The notes under the pieces were generated by a model. It was not told the origin of the DNA, searched no databases, and saw nothing but the letters and a program-made list of their open reading frames with translations. 64,000 nucleotides of DNA, taken from Viola odorata (taxonomy: Eukaryota; Streptophyta; Magnoliopsida; Malpighiales; Violaceae). Location: contig OY829544.1 of assembly GCA_963691705.1 (NCBI GenBank), positions 4,719,501 through 4,783,500 on the forward strand. The letters run 5' to 3'. Shown here one piece after another: positions 32,247 to 43,033 of the stretch (position 1 is the stretch's first letter; the number at the start of each line of letters is the position of its first letter). The translations under genes were made by a program, and so were the position numbers.

Positions 32247-32256
32247 TATTATATAT
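32247..32256 (+). promoter_or_regulatory. Probable TATA box of SMO1
   Basis: TATTATATAT directly follows the MITE; its first two bases are the MITE target duplication. It lies about 125-135 bp before the SMO1 ATG, leaving room for a leader of about 100 bases. Confidence 0.5.
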
Positions 32257-32381
32257 AACCACAAAAACACCAATCTCTTTTGTTAGTTTCTGCAGATAAG
32301 TTCAAAACTTCCCGCATATTTTAACTAACCTTTCACCCGCTTCCCCCATTAAAAAAATCTAATCCTCTCTCCGCCGCAGCA

Positions 32382-35300
32382 ATGCTGCCGTACGCCACCG
32401 TCCACGACGTGGCCGCCGCGCTGGGGAGGAATCTCACTTTTGCAGAGACCCTTTGGTTCAATTACTCTGCTAATAAATCTGATTACTATCTCTACTGCCA
32501 CAACATCTTCTTCCTGTTCTCAATCTTCTCCTTAGTGCCTCTCCCCTTTGTGGCTGTGGAAATCATGCGATCTAGCCTCGGTTTCGATAAGTACAAGATT
32601 CAACCCAAGGTTAGCATGTCCGTGTCTGAGATTTTCAAGTGTTACAAGGATGTCATGAAGATGTTCGTCCTTGTTGTGGGTCCCCTGCAATTGGTTTCAT
32701 ATCCTTCTGTCCAGGTACAATCAGTGATTCTGGTGGTGTTTAATGCTTGAATGTGACGTTTTTTCCTCATTGGAAAATAATTGGATTTGTGGGTCACTGC
32801 CATTTTTCTTATTTTGTTTCTCTAATAAGAGAAATCCCATTTTGTTTTGTAATCCTGTGGTTTCTACCAGATACAATCGAATCGGTTTTTTCTCCATTTT
32901 CTGTCATATTGACACACATAGGTTCCTGGGTTCCAATATATTGAACGGGGTTAGCTTGTTTTATGTGCTTTTTGGGGAATTGTGTTGGAAAGTTTGATCC
33001 TTTAACATAAGGACGAGAGTGTATTGGATGTACCTGGCGGTCTTTTTTCCCCTCTTTTTAGTCAATTTTTTGGTTATGATTTTGGGCTTACAGTTTTGTG
33101 GGATTTGATTTCAATTTGGACAGCTGATTGGTATTCGCACTAGTTTGCCTCTGCCTTCAGGGTGGGAAATTGTTCTGCAATTGTTGGTTTATTTCATCGT
33201 GGAAGATTATACAAACTATTGGGTTCACAGATTCTTGCATTGCAAATGGGGATATGACAATATCCACCGTGTTCATCATGAGTACACTGCCCCCATTGGG
33301 TATGCTGCTCCATATGCGCACTGGGCTGAAGTTTTGATCCTTGGAATTCCATCTTTTCTTGGGCCAGCTATGGTTCCTGGGCACATGATCACATTCTGGT
33401 TATGGATTGCTTTACGGCAGATTGAGGCGATTGAGACTCATAGCGGGTACGCATGCTTTGTGTTCCTTATTTTCTGATAACCCTTTTCTGCTTTAGTTGA
33501 TTGTTTGATGAAAATGATGGTCACTTTTGATTTTCTTTGTGGCTTTTCCTTTTTATTGTAGATTAGCTTATAAAGTAATACTAGTAGTTCTCAAGCATCT
33601 GCAGTAGTGGCCAACCTTTTTGTTGATTTGGACTTAGAGTCTAGGATCACTTTGGCACTTTTTTTCTTTTTGGTATATACTTACTTTTCTGTTACCGAGC
33701 TGTAAGTTGTATCTGAATGAACAAATTGCTAATTTTTTATCCATTGCTGAAAAATAGAAAGTAGCAGGAACTTATAAAATTAGTGAATGGTTTTTTTATC
33801 CTCTTTTTCTGGAGGTGATGCTACTTTTCTCACAACAAATCATGGTCTCAATGGAATGCAAATTCCCTTTCTTTGATTTTCTTTCGGAAACTTCCAAAGC
33901 CGCAACTCTCTGATGCATTTATGGTGTGTTTTTTAGTGGATGCATATCAGTCACAGTACCTCATTGTGTAGTTCTTTAGGGGAACAGTTGAGTTCTCAAA
34001 TAAACAGAGTTAAATTTGATGTCTGATCTTTGCTTTCTAATGCATGTGCCGAGGATCATATCATCAATTGCATCTTAGAATTTTCTTTTCTTTTATTTCT
34101 CTTTTTAAGCTGGATCATGTGTGCATCTCTCGTTGGAAACAAGTGAATGGCATGAGTAAGGAATACTAGATACTGAAAATCCAATGACCAACCTCTGGGA
34201 ATCCTACTGCAGTAAGTGTGTGTTCTTAACAACAATCTCACAGACTAAATGGTAGTACATGAGCCTTGGGAAGGTGAGATGATAACCAGTACAGTTAGTA
34301 TAGATTATTAATTAATGGTGATCTGTCGGACATTCTAGGCCAGAATATTCATGGTCACTGAGTAACCATGAACAAGCCGGGTAAGTATTAGTTTGGAAGC
34401 GTTTGCTTGTTTGTTTGTTTTTTAACTTAAAGGCCTCTTGTACAATTAGCTTGAACTTTTGGATTGCATACTCTACTATGTTATCAAAGCCCTCAACTGT
34501 GTTTGCTCCTGTTGTTATTGTCTCCACATGCTGGGCCGTTTTATTATTGCAATCGTCAAGTATATTGTAGTGTGGGGTTGATGATGAGTAGAGCATCCAA
34601 CTCCCTGCCAACAGGTTAATTTTTTTAGTTTTAATGCTTTAACGCAAAGAAACTACCTTCTGGCGAATAATTTTGGCGTGCTACGTTATCACAGAACCTG
34701 TTTTGTGTTGATTGTTGCTTTTTAATACTAGTGGCATTATTGTATCTGATCCTTTGAACTCGTGTATTAGCTTAAAATAGGAATCATTCTTTTTGAATAA
34801 GCTGCTCAAAAAGTCACAATGAAATATAGTCCCCACGCATTCATGGTTAATCGTTGTGGGAACTGGTTTATATGGAAGAAATCTGCTTTGTTGTTGAAAT
34901 ACTTGGCTTGGAACTTGGAGACATGATTTAAATAAAACGATATACCCAACTATCATCTTTCTCAGAACAGAAATTACATGAGATTTGTGAAACACAAAAT
35001 GGTAGTATCAAAAGCTGATCATCTGACAAACTGGGATCAGAGAGGCGTGCATAGTAGACATTATAGAACAGTTTTAATTAGTCCTCTTAATGCACAATCA
35101 TTTCTCCTGTTTTTTATGGATTATTCTTGTCAGAAGATAAGGATGATGCACATTTTCCATGTGCTGTTCTTCTTTTGCTGTATATTTGGTGGTGATGTCA
35201 AGACACGCCTACTATAACTTGTGTGTTGCTATGCAGGTATGACTTCCCCTGGAGTCCCACGAAATATATTCCATTTTACGGTGGTGCAGATTACCATGAT

Positions 35301-35769
35301 TACCATCATTACGTTGGAGGACAAAGCCAGAGCAACTTTGCTTCAGTGTTCACCTACTGTGATTTTATTTATGGGACGGACAAGGTATTCAAACAATTCT
35401 CATAATCAGACTATGCAGCTTCTATGAGTTGTGAAGACATTTTCGAATGATTAATTGTTTTATATATGCTGTATGTTTTTTTGATTAGGGATATCGGTTT
35501 CAGAAAAAGCTCCTTAAGACGGTAATCTCTGGCATTTTTTTTTAAATTACAGTAATACCATATTCCTTCTATTGGAACTTGATGTCCCACAAAACATAGA
35601 GTTGAATGAGAAAGTTAGACCATATTTATAGTTGATGTGTAATTAATTACCTATGTTTTCATCCTGCTAAATTTATTCGCTTTTTGTTTCATCTAACCAG
35701 ATGAAAGAAGGTGGTGACCAGAATGGAGACTTGTACGAGGTTCAAAAACGAGAGGTTAAATATGACTAA
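32382..35769 (+). CDS. Sterol 4-alpha-methyl oxidase (SMO1 type), five exons
   Basis: Exons 32382-32714, 33124-33446, 35237-35384, 35489-35521 and 35701-35769 join to 906 nt (301 aa), all with GT-AG borders; intron 2 is 1.79 kb. The protein is a membrane-bound di-iron oxygenase of the fatty-acid-hydroxylase superfamily that removes C-4 methyl groups from sterol precursors in the ER. Its histidine clusters are complete: HRFLH (146-150), HRVHH (159-163) and HDYHH (239-243). Hydrophobic stretches at about 40-60, 92-115, 126-142 and 180-208 fit a multi-pass protein. SMO1-type marks are ETHSGYDFPWSPTKYIPFYG and YGTDKGYRFQKK. In Arabidopsis SMO1 enzymes act on 24-methylenecycloartanol-type substrates and SMO2 on later ones; SMO1 is inferred from similarity by eye. 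Nothing is missing. Confidence 0.95.
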
Positions 35770-36258
35770 GCTGTTCAGAGATTTCCTTCAATCCGTGCCC
35801 TGATGGTGCAACTCTTGGAAACCTCAGATATTTCGAGTTGATGTCGGTATCCTAGTCTGATTAGTTAGTGTTAGCAATTTTAAGATGGAGATTAACTTTG
35901 ATTGTGTCTATCACGAGGGGGGGAGTATAGTTCCCTCAATCTAGTTGCTGGATGTGGGGTTTTTGTTCAGATGAAATTCAGTGGAATTGGAATCATGGGT
36001 TTTGCAAAATCAAGAATTGGTATTGTTGTTTAGCTTCTGCTGAATGCTAAATTATGTAAACTGCACGTATTTGCCTCGCGGTCTGTAAGTGGAGGTATTG
36101 TTTTTTGTTTTAATTTGATGGAGGTGGTGTAAAATGTCCTGACTAGTAATCAGTGGCAATTCCAAGGTTCCATTGTTGCTATTCATTGTTTGTGAGATTG
36201 TGTTGTACCATGCTGGTGGCCAGAGTAGCGGGGAGCATAAAAATAAAAAGACAAGACA
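35770..36258 (+). other. 3' UTR and downstream region of SMO1
   Basis: The first part should be the SMO1 3' UTR. No clear polyadenylation signal was singled out. The reading frame on the other strand at 36052-36291 is chance and overlaps the tRNA. Confidence 0.5.
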
Positions 36259-36331
36259 CGCCCACCGTGGGGCTCGAACCCACGACCACAAGGTTAAGAG
36301 CCTTGCGCTCTACCAACTGAGCTAGACGGGC
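36259..36331 (-). tRNA. tRNA-Lys (CUU)
   Basis: 73 nt, identical to the plus-strand copy at 36597-36669. The minus strand begins GCCCGTCTAGCTCAGTTGG and ends GGGTTCGAGCCCCACGG then TGGGCG. The anticodon loop is CTCTTAA, anticodon CUU. A and B boxes are intact. Downstream on its strand a TTTTT run can end polymerase III transcription. CCA is not encoded, as expected for a nuclear gene. Confidence 0.97.
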
Positions 36332-36596
36332 TTGTAATTTTTATAACATTTTAATACATAACAGACAAGTGTTAATATGGTTTTTTTTTATTAGTTTTGG
36401 TAACATTTTAGAAATAATAGATAACAGACAAGTGTTAATATGGTTTTTTCTTATTAGTTTTGGTAACATTTTAAAAATAATAGATAACAGACAAGTGTTA
36501 ATATGGTTTTTTCTTATAGTTTTTTGGTAACATTTTAGAAATAATAAAGAAACGTTGATATAATTGTTTTTATTGTATAAAGTAATGCAATAACAA
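36332..36596. repeat. 63-bp tandem repeat (about three copies) between the two tRNA genes
   Basis: The phrase ACAGACAAGTGTTAATATGG recurs at 36361, 36424 and 36487, giving a 63-bp period; each unit also holds TTGGTAACATTTTA and AAATAATAGATA. The third copy is slightly changed. The array fills most of the spacer between the inverted tRNA genes. Confidence 0.88.
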
Positions 36597-36669
36597 GCCC
36601 GTCTAGCTCAGTTGGTAGAGCGCAAGGCTCTTAACCTTGTGGTCGTGGGTTCGAGCCCCACGGTGGGCG
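36597..36669 (+). tRNA. tRNA-Lys (CUU)
   Basis: 73 nt with a full cloverleaf: acceptor GCCCGTC/GGTGGGC-type pairing, D-arm GCTCAGTTGGTAGAGC, anticodon arm CAAGG-CTCTTAA-CCTTG, and T-arm GTGGGTTCGAGCCCCAC. The anticodon is CUU (Lys AAG). A TTTT run follows shortly after (36672-36675), a polymerase III terminator. Confidence 0.98.
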
Positions 36670-36990
36670 TGTTTTAATATCTTTTAGCGAAAAACGGGCC
36701 TGCTATGTGTTTCGCTTGGATTTTAATGAGAAAAAGTGGCGTGGGCTGCATGGGCTGGAGTCTGTATCGCCTGGATGTTTTTTATTTTTCCCACAATGGT
36801 TTAAACTTTTAAATTTTTTAAAGCCTCTCTAACCCCTCATCGCTAATCTGACCCTACCGACTTATCATTTTTTTCATAAATGTTCTTTTTATGTACATTA
36901 GGTAAGTTTGAATTCTATAGTAAATGAAGTATAAAAAAAACTAAAACAAAAGTTGAAAAAAAAAATTATTCTTCCTCCTACTTTTAGCTT
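36670..36990. other. Intergenic with a small dispersed repeat
   Basis: The phrase CGAAAAACGGGC plus TGTGT and CTTGGAT at about 36687-36722 recurs at about 45272-45305, so a short repeat of unknown kind is shared. No gene is seen. Confidence 0.35.
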
Positions 36991-37490
36991 AAATACCGTT
37001 TAGTTGGCGAAATAAAAGAAAAAGTGACTCAGTAATTTAAAATTTCGAGTTTTATTGCGTTTGGTTTGTAACAAAAGTCCAACTTTCCTTAACCTCCTCA
37101 TTTTTAAAAAAATGGAGGAAAGTGATTTTTTGGATAGGGGGTGGGGAGAGTGATTCTCTAATGTAAGGAATGTTAGTTTTTTTTAAATTATATATTTATC
37201 CCCTCATACTAGCATTATTCTAAAAATAAAATAAAAAATTGTTCTCTTCTCTTTTAGTTTTAGTTACCATTTTTTTTTAATTTTTTTTATATGTGTTGTT
37301 TTTTAGTTTCAAATTTTTTTAATATTTAATATTTATAGTTTTTATAGATTTTTCCATTTTTTATGTTTACCATTCTTTTTTAAAGTTTTGGAACATTTTT
37401 TAATTCTTTTAAAAATTTATGCTACATTTTTTAAGTTATAGATTATTTTTTAATTTTTTTTTAAGTTTGAGTAAAATTCAAAAAAAAAAC
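36991..37490 (-). mobile_element. Partial copy of the transposon family at 42107-43033, opposite orientation
   Basis: The order TAGTTGGCGAAAT, TTTCGAGTTTTATTGCGTTT, GAGGAAAGTGATTTTTTGG, TAATGTAAGGAA and CCCTCATACTAGCATTAT matches the reverse complement of the right half of the 42107-43033 element. Only about half of that element is present; the far edge is unclear. It is non-coding. Confidence 0.6.
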
Positions 37491-37827
37491 TCGTGGCATG
37501 TTACATGGTATGCCACATGGGCACAAAATCACTACGTCATCACCCTCAGCCGGTACAAGAATTAAATTAAACTAAGTGTTATAATTTAAGAACCTGATTA
37601 AATAATTTTATAATTTAGAGACTAGATTAAATAAGGTGTTATACTTAATTGCTAAAAAATTCATTTGTTTTAATAAAATTTAGAAGCGTTTTCAATTTTT
37701 TTCTAAAAGAAGATTACATTATACCTTGACCTCGATACGATTTTTCACCGGGTAGTGTAATTCAAGCCTATCTTTTATTATTCGAGGAAGATTATTACGT
37801 ACATTGGCCATCAGTGTGATTTTTTAC
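37491..37827. other. Intergenic, left flank of the large solo LTR
   Basis: Short phrases here (AAAAGAAGATTACATTATA, GTAATTCAAGCC) resemble ones just right of the solo LTR (after 41256), suggesting an older repeat lies on both sides. No gene is seen. Confidence 0.35.
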
Positions 37828-37832
37828 CCTGG

Positions 37833-40800
37833 TGTTGCTACCCGAATTTTGACTTACGTCACAACTTTTTTCGTTTTATTGCATGTCGCATTAATAGCCC
37901 GTTTACGTCAAATTTCAATCGATTTTTTATCATGGACTATTTGTTTTAATATTTCACCTCTTTTGAATTTTTCTTGTTTTTCTCGTATTTTCGACTAAAC
38001 CGTATTTTTCGGTTTTCGTCAACGCATTTACGTATTTTTATGTTTGCCGCATTTAATAGCTCGTCTAGGTCAAATTTATGTCGATTCTTGGTCCTAGGCT
38101 AGTTTGTTTAATATTCCATGGCATGTCGGGTCTTTTTAGTTTTTCGTATTTTTCGACTATCTTCACGCGAACTTTTCTCGGTCCCGAGTAAGTTTTCTCG
38201 GACCGTGGCTCGAACGCGTAATTTCTTTAATTGATAATTACGTACTATTTTTCTCTTTCACGCCACCTCGTTCAGTTTCATTCAATTTTTGTCGTAAGGA
38301 CATTTATTTTGCGTTCAAACATTTTGACAATTCCGAAAGAGAAAATAAATACGTTAACTCAAACTTCTCGTTTATTTACTGTACACTAGTTTTCTTGTCT
38401 TATTTTTCTACACGTCGTGGTTTCCTCGGCTCGGATTTATTTTCTCTTTCGTACGAATTCGCTCGTACCAAAATATCTCGTTCGTATCCAAATTCATGCA
38501 TTAATGACAATTAATGCATGAAATATCCAAATTTACCTCACATTTCTTCCTAGCTAGTTTGCCGACTGTAATTTCATCATCACCCCATCCCATCGGCATC
38601 ACCCAACCACACAAACCCAAACTTGGCCTCCACTACGGCCACTGATCACCTTTCCACCTTTCCCCTCGATTCTCGGCCAAGCAAAGACCAAACCGACTCT
38701 GAAATTTTCCCTATAAATACACACCTTCATGCAACAAGAACAAGGCACCAAAATCTCCTCTTAATCTCCATTTCTTGCTCATCCTTCTTGGCCAAAAATT
38801 CTCTCCTGGACAGTAAGCTCTCTCTCACTAAGCTTTTCTTTAAATTTTCGTTTTGTCTCTAAAGCATGAAATAAATTGCTAGAACTTGTCTCACTTGCTC
38901 AGTTTACATGCTAATTTCATTTCCCTTGCTTCAATTTGATTGGAAGATGTCTTGACTAATTAATGACCATATATGCATGTTAAATAGCTTATTATTCTAT
39001 GTAAAAGAACGCCACTGTTCTTGTCCCCATGCTTGCTGTTTTCGTGGAGTTAGTCTGCTGGTATGTTTCTTGATTCATTTGGGTCATTTCGTGTTGGTTT
39101 TAACATGTTTTAACCACCATGGTCGCCGACCATGGTGGCCGGCGTTGAAGGAAGAAGAAGAGGTAAGGTACTGGTGCGGGAAAGGAAATTAGAAAGGAAA
39201 GGTGATGGGCTTCAGCCCATCTTTGTTTTTAAATTAAAACTTGGGCTTGGCCTTTTTTTAATGCCCAAAATTCTAATGTGGGGCCCGACCCATTTATTTT
39301 TCGTCAATTGTATAAAATGTTCGTATGCTTTTAAAAACATGTTTAAATTAATTAAAATGATCGTATGCTTTTAAAAATATGTTTTAATTAATCGTATGCT
39401 CTTATGTCATGTTTGAATTAATTAATGTTCATATGCTTTTATTTTTTGTGTTTAAAGTGATGTAAAATATTCATATGCTTTATTTAAATCGTATGACTAG
39501 TTTGCATGTTTTTTATGCATTATTTAAATCATATGAAATACTCGTATGCTCGCATGATATTATTGTGTTTATGCCATGTTTAAATTATTGTGAAAGTTTA
39601 ATATATAAATAAATTAATTATTTGTTATCCCATGCTTGAATAATTATAAATTGCTCATATGAAATAAGTGAACTAATTGATCACATGCTTGCCATGTCTA
39701 ATTAATTGTTTATTTGCTTCTTATGTTCAATTAATTATTTATTTACTTGACATGAAATAAAATGTTTATTTGTTTCTCATGTTTATTTAAATATTTATTC
39801 GTCAAATTAAATATTGCATGCGCTTTTTATTATTTATTTATTTTCAAACCTTTACTAACACTTTCACTTTGTAGGTTAAACTCTAAACCTTCACTCGAAA
39901 AGTACGTATTATCTTTCTTTTATTTAATTTAAATAATTTCCGTAAAAGTTATTTGCATGCGTATTGTCCAGAATTAGGAATCCAAGAATGGGCCTAGCCC
40001 GGCCCATTAGAATTGTAGGCTTTATTTTCATGTATTCAATGTGATAATTAATTGTCAATTATTTCTAATTGCCTGTATATGGTAATAATTAATTGCTAAA
40101 CTTGTTGTGATAATTAATCACCCATTTCACTTGTTGTAATAATTAATTAGTTATTTCACTTGTTGTAATAAGTAGTTAGATAGTTATTCCGACCTCCAAT
40201 TTGTAATAATTAGATAAGTAGTTTTTATTATGAATTGTGGTTTGTAATAATTAGCTAAGTATTTAAAAATCGTGTATGTTTGCATATACCTAAATATTTA
40301 TGTCAATTGTCTTTAATCGCGTTTTTGAAGGGATGGATCGATCGGGGTTCATCCAAAAAAGGTAAGTTTACCTTAAAAACATCTCCATGTATGTTTAGTT
40401 GAATGCTAAAAAATCGAAACGAACGCATGACACCCTAGTAAGCGTTAGAACCACCCTATGCGTATGCATGACATATAGAATTGCTAAAAATAATTAAAAT
40501 CAATCTCACCTGTATACCATGTTTATGACACTTGTCTTTTATACCATGAGATCAAATGTTTTTTTGTTAAATGATACGCATGATGGCTCGAAAGGCCATG
40601 CCAACCTATGTGCATTCATAAAAATGTACCTTGCTAGTTTCAACCATGATAGATCACGTAGTAACTAAGTCATGCATGACCCAATGATAAGGGGGGAACG
40701 TCCGCTCTAGCATCGAGACAAAATGGTAACCCCATCCCTCGAACCCAAACGGAAATAGCAAGTCCCAAATGCTAAGGTGTAACGTCGCCTTTGAGGGCCA

Positions 40801-41251
40801 AATCACGTCAAAAATGTTTAAATAATCGGAAAGTGTCCCAATTCGGTAAGCGGACTCTGTTGACATGATTCAATCATTGGCCTATGTAAATGATTGGAAA
40901 GTGACTTGAGTTCGTGGGAAGAAGTGGTTGACATGCTTCGATCATTAAACAAATCTTTGTATATCAAAACTGTTTTCAAACACCTTTTTACCGGTAACCT
41001 TTTAAGGATGTGACTTGGGTGCCTAACACCTTCCTAAGTCCGTAATACGACCTCGAACCTTCGTTCTTTGGTTTAGACCATTGTGCCTTAGTTTATTTAT
41101 TTTTTATGCCATGACGATTAGGTTTCCTAAACCTTAGAAAATTGGGGTGGCGACTTCATTTCACATGATGTTAAGACAAGTCCAACGCTTGTCTCACATT
41201 GTGGCCCGTCCCGAACCTTTACTCGTTTTCAACGAAAAAGGGGGTGCGACA
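37833..41251 (+). mobile_element. Solo LTR, 3.4 kb, probably Ty3/gypsy
   Basis: The start TGTTGCTACCC and end GGGTGCGACA are imperfect inverted repeats of the TG...CA type. CCTGG is duplicated exactly (37828-37832 and 41252-41256). Inside, CTATAAATACA at 38711-38721 is a likely promoter, and the interior is non-coding. The end AAAAAGGGGGTGCGACA is typical of gypsy-type LTRs with long LTRs. No pol sequence lies on either side, so this is a solo LTR. Confidence 0.78.
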
Positions 41252-41256
41252 CCTGG

Positions 41257-42106
41257 TGATATAATTCAAACATATTTACTATCCTCCTGAAAAGAAGACT
41301 ACATTGCTATAATTTTCAAGGACTCTAATACGAAGGTTATGTCATTTGTCATGTTCTTAACCTGTAAAAAATCATAGGCACAAAGCAAACTTATTAGTCA
41401 AAAGAAATAGAAAAGCAAGGACAGAGTATATATATATTCTGAAAGATAAAGTAGTAATGTTTTTTACTTTCTTTTAGGATTTCCAAGTACAAAACAAACA
41501 CAAGAATGTTACTTTCTCAGGAATCTTAAATCCCAACTAAACACAAAAAAACTAATATTCCCCTTAATCACTTACCTGAGTATCATTCTCCTAAAAAAAT
41601 GATTTCAAGAGAAAAAATAGCATTATGTGAACTTTAGGGTGACTAAAACCGCACCCTGCACCATTTTTTAAGTCCAAGCAAATGGGAAGTTGAAGCAACT
41701 TTCTCTGATTTGGATACAAAGCTAGTAGAGCAAACGTGAAATGATAGCGTGGTATATATCATGTAAGGTCTCCGTTACCGTAGTAGGCTAATTAAATAAA
41801 AAGTCACAAATACACGGAAGTAATTAAATAAACAATTAGTATAAAGGATGATTAAATAAAATATTAAAATACAAAGAATAAAATGTCATTAAACTATAAT
41901 ATTGTATATATGTAAAAAATGTACAATCTTTTCAAAATTAAAAATTGTAAACCATAATCAAACAAGATTATACTGAAACTCCTTATTTCACTGTAAATTT
42001 TGTTGAATGAGTTATTTACTTAGAATGGAGCGGAACGTGTAAGATAGAGCTTGGATTACGGTGGTAAACCCTTGGCAAAACTAACTAAGTTTGCAGTTAA
42101 GGTAGT
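41257..42106. other. Intergenic
   Basis: AT-rich, no gene or defined repeat. Confidence 0.4.
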
Positions 42107-43033
42107 GTTTGGTTCACAGAATGTTACTTTCTTGTTTAAAATCACTCTCCCGGGAGAGTGATACCCGGAAGAATGATTGAGGGGAATGTTAATTTATTGT
42201 GTTCGGTTGAAATTTAAAATTCTCGGGAAAGTAACATTATTGTGTTTGTTTTATGCTTGAGAATCCTCAAGAAAAATAAAAACAATGACTATTATATCTT
42301 TTTTTATATCTGTGTCTTTGTTATCTTGTTAGACACTTAATTATTTTTTTCTATATACTTTATCATGGATTTTATCTCTATTTAGCTGTTTATTTTTCAA
42401 CAATTAAAATATCAAATGATTTTTCAAAATTTTCATTATTGCAAGGGATTAGTTGATGGGTAGATTAAAAATTTTAGTTTTATGAACTTTTTTTATCCAA
42501 CCTTCATAATATATATTTTTATCAAACTTAAAAAAGATTTAAAAAATAATCCGCAACTTAAAAAATATATCATAAATTTTTTAAAAAATTAAAAAATGTA
42601 CCAAAACTTTAAAAAAGAATCTGAAATATAAAAAAGAGGAAATTTTAGAAAAAATTAAAAAATTAAAAAATTAAAAAAATATATGAAACTAAAAAAATAA
42701 TACGTATAAAAAAAGTGTATAAAAAAGTTTACTAAAAAAATGGAAACTAAAACTAAGAGAGAAGGGAACAAGTGTTTTTTTTTTTTTTTAAATAATGCTA
42801 GTATGAGGGAGAAAATATGTAATTTAAGAAAAAAATTAGTTTTCCTTACATTAAGGAATCAGTCTCCCCATCTTTAGCCAAGAAATCACTTTCCTCTATT
42901 TTTTGGGAAAGTGAAAAGGGTCAACGAAAATTGAATTCCAGGGGAGAATAATTCCTTGTCGCAACCAAACGCAATAAAACTCGAAATCTCAGATTCTCGA
43001 GTTACTTCCTTTCTAATTCCGCCAACCAAATTT
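42107..43033. mobile_element. Non-autonomous DNA transposon (family unknown)
   Basis: It starts near TAGTGTTTGGTTC and ends near GCCAACCAAATTTAA, imperfectly inverted ends of the kind seen in many plant MITEs. It is non-coding with a GGAGAGTGAT-rich left part. A partial inverse copy lies at 36991-37490, which supports a mobile family. Target duplications were not resolved, so the edges are approximate. Confidence 0.5.

Noticed and set aside
36052..36291. Minus-strand frame overlapping the tRNA-Lys gene
   Set aside because: It overlaps a certain tRNA gene and the SMO1 3' flank; chance.
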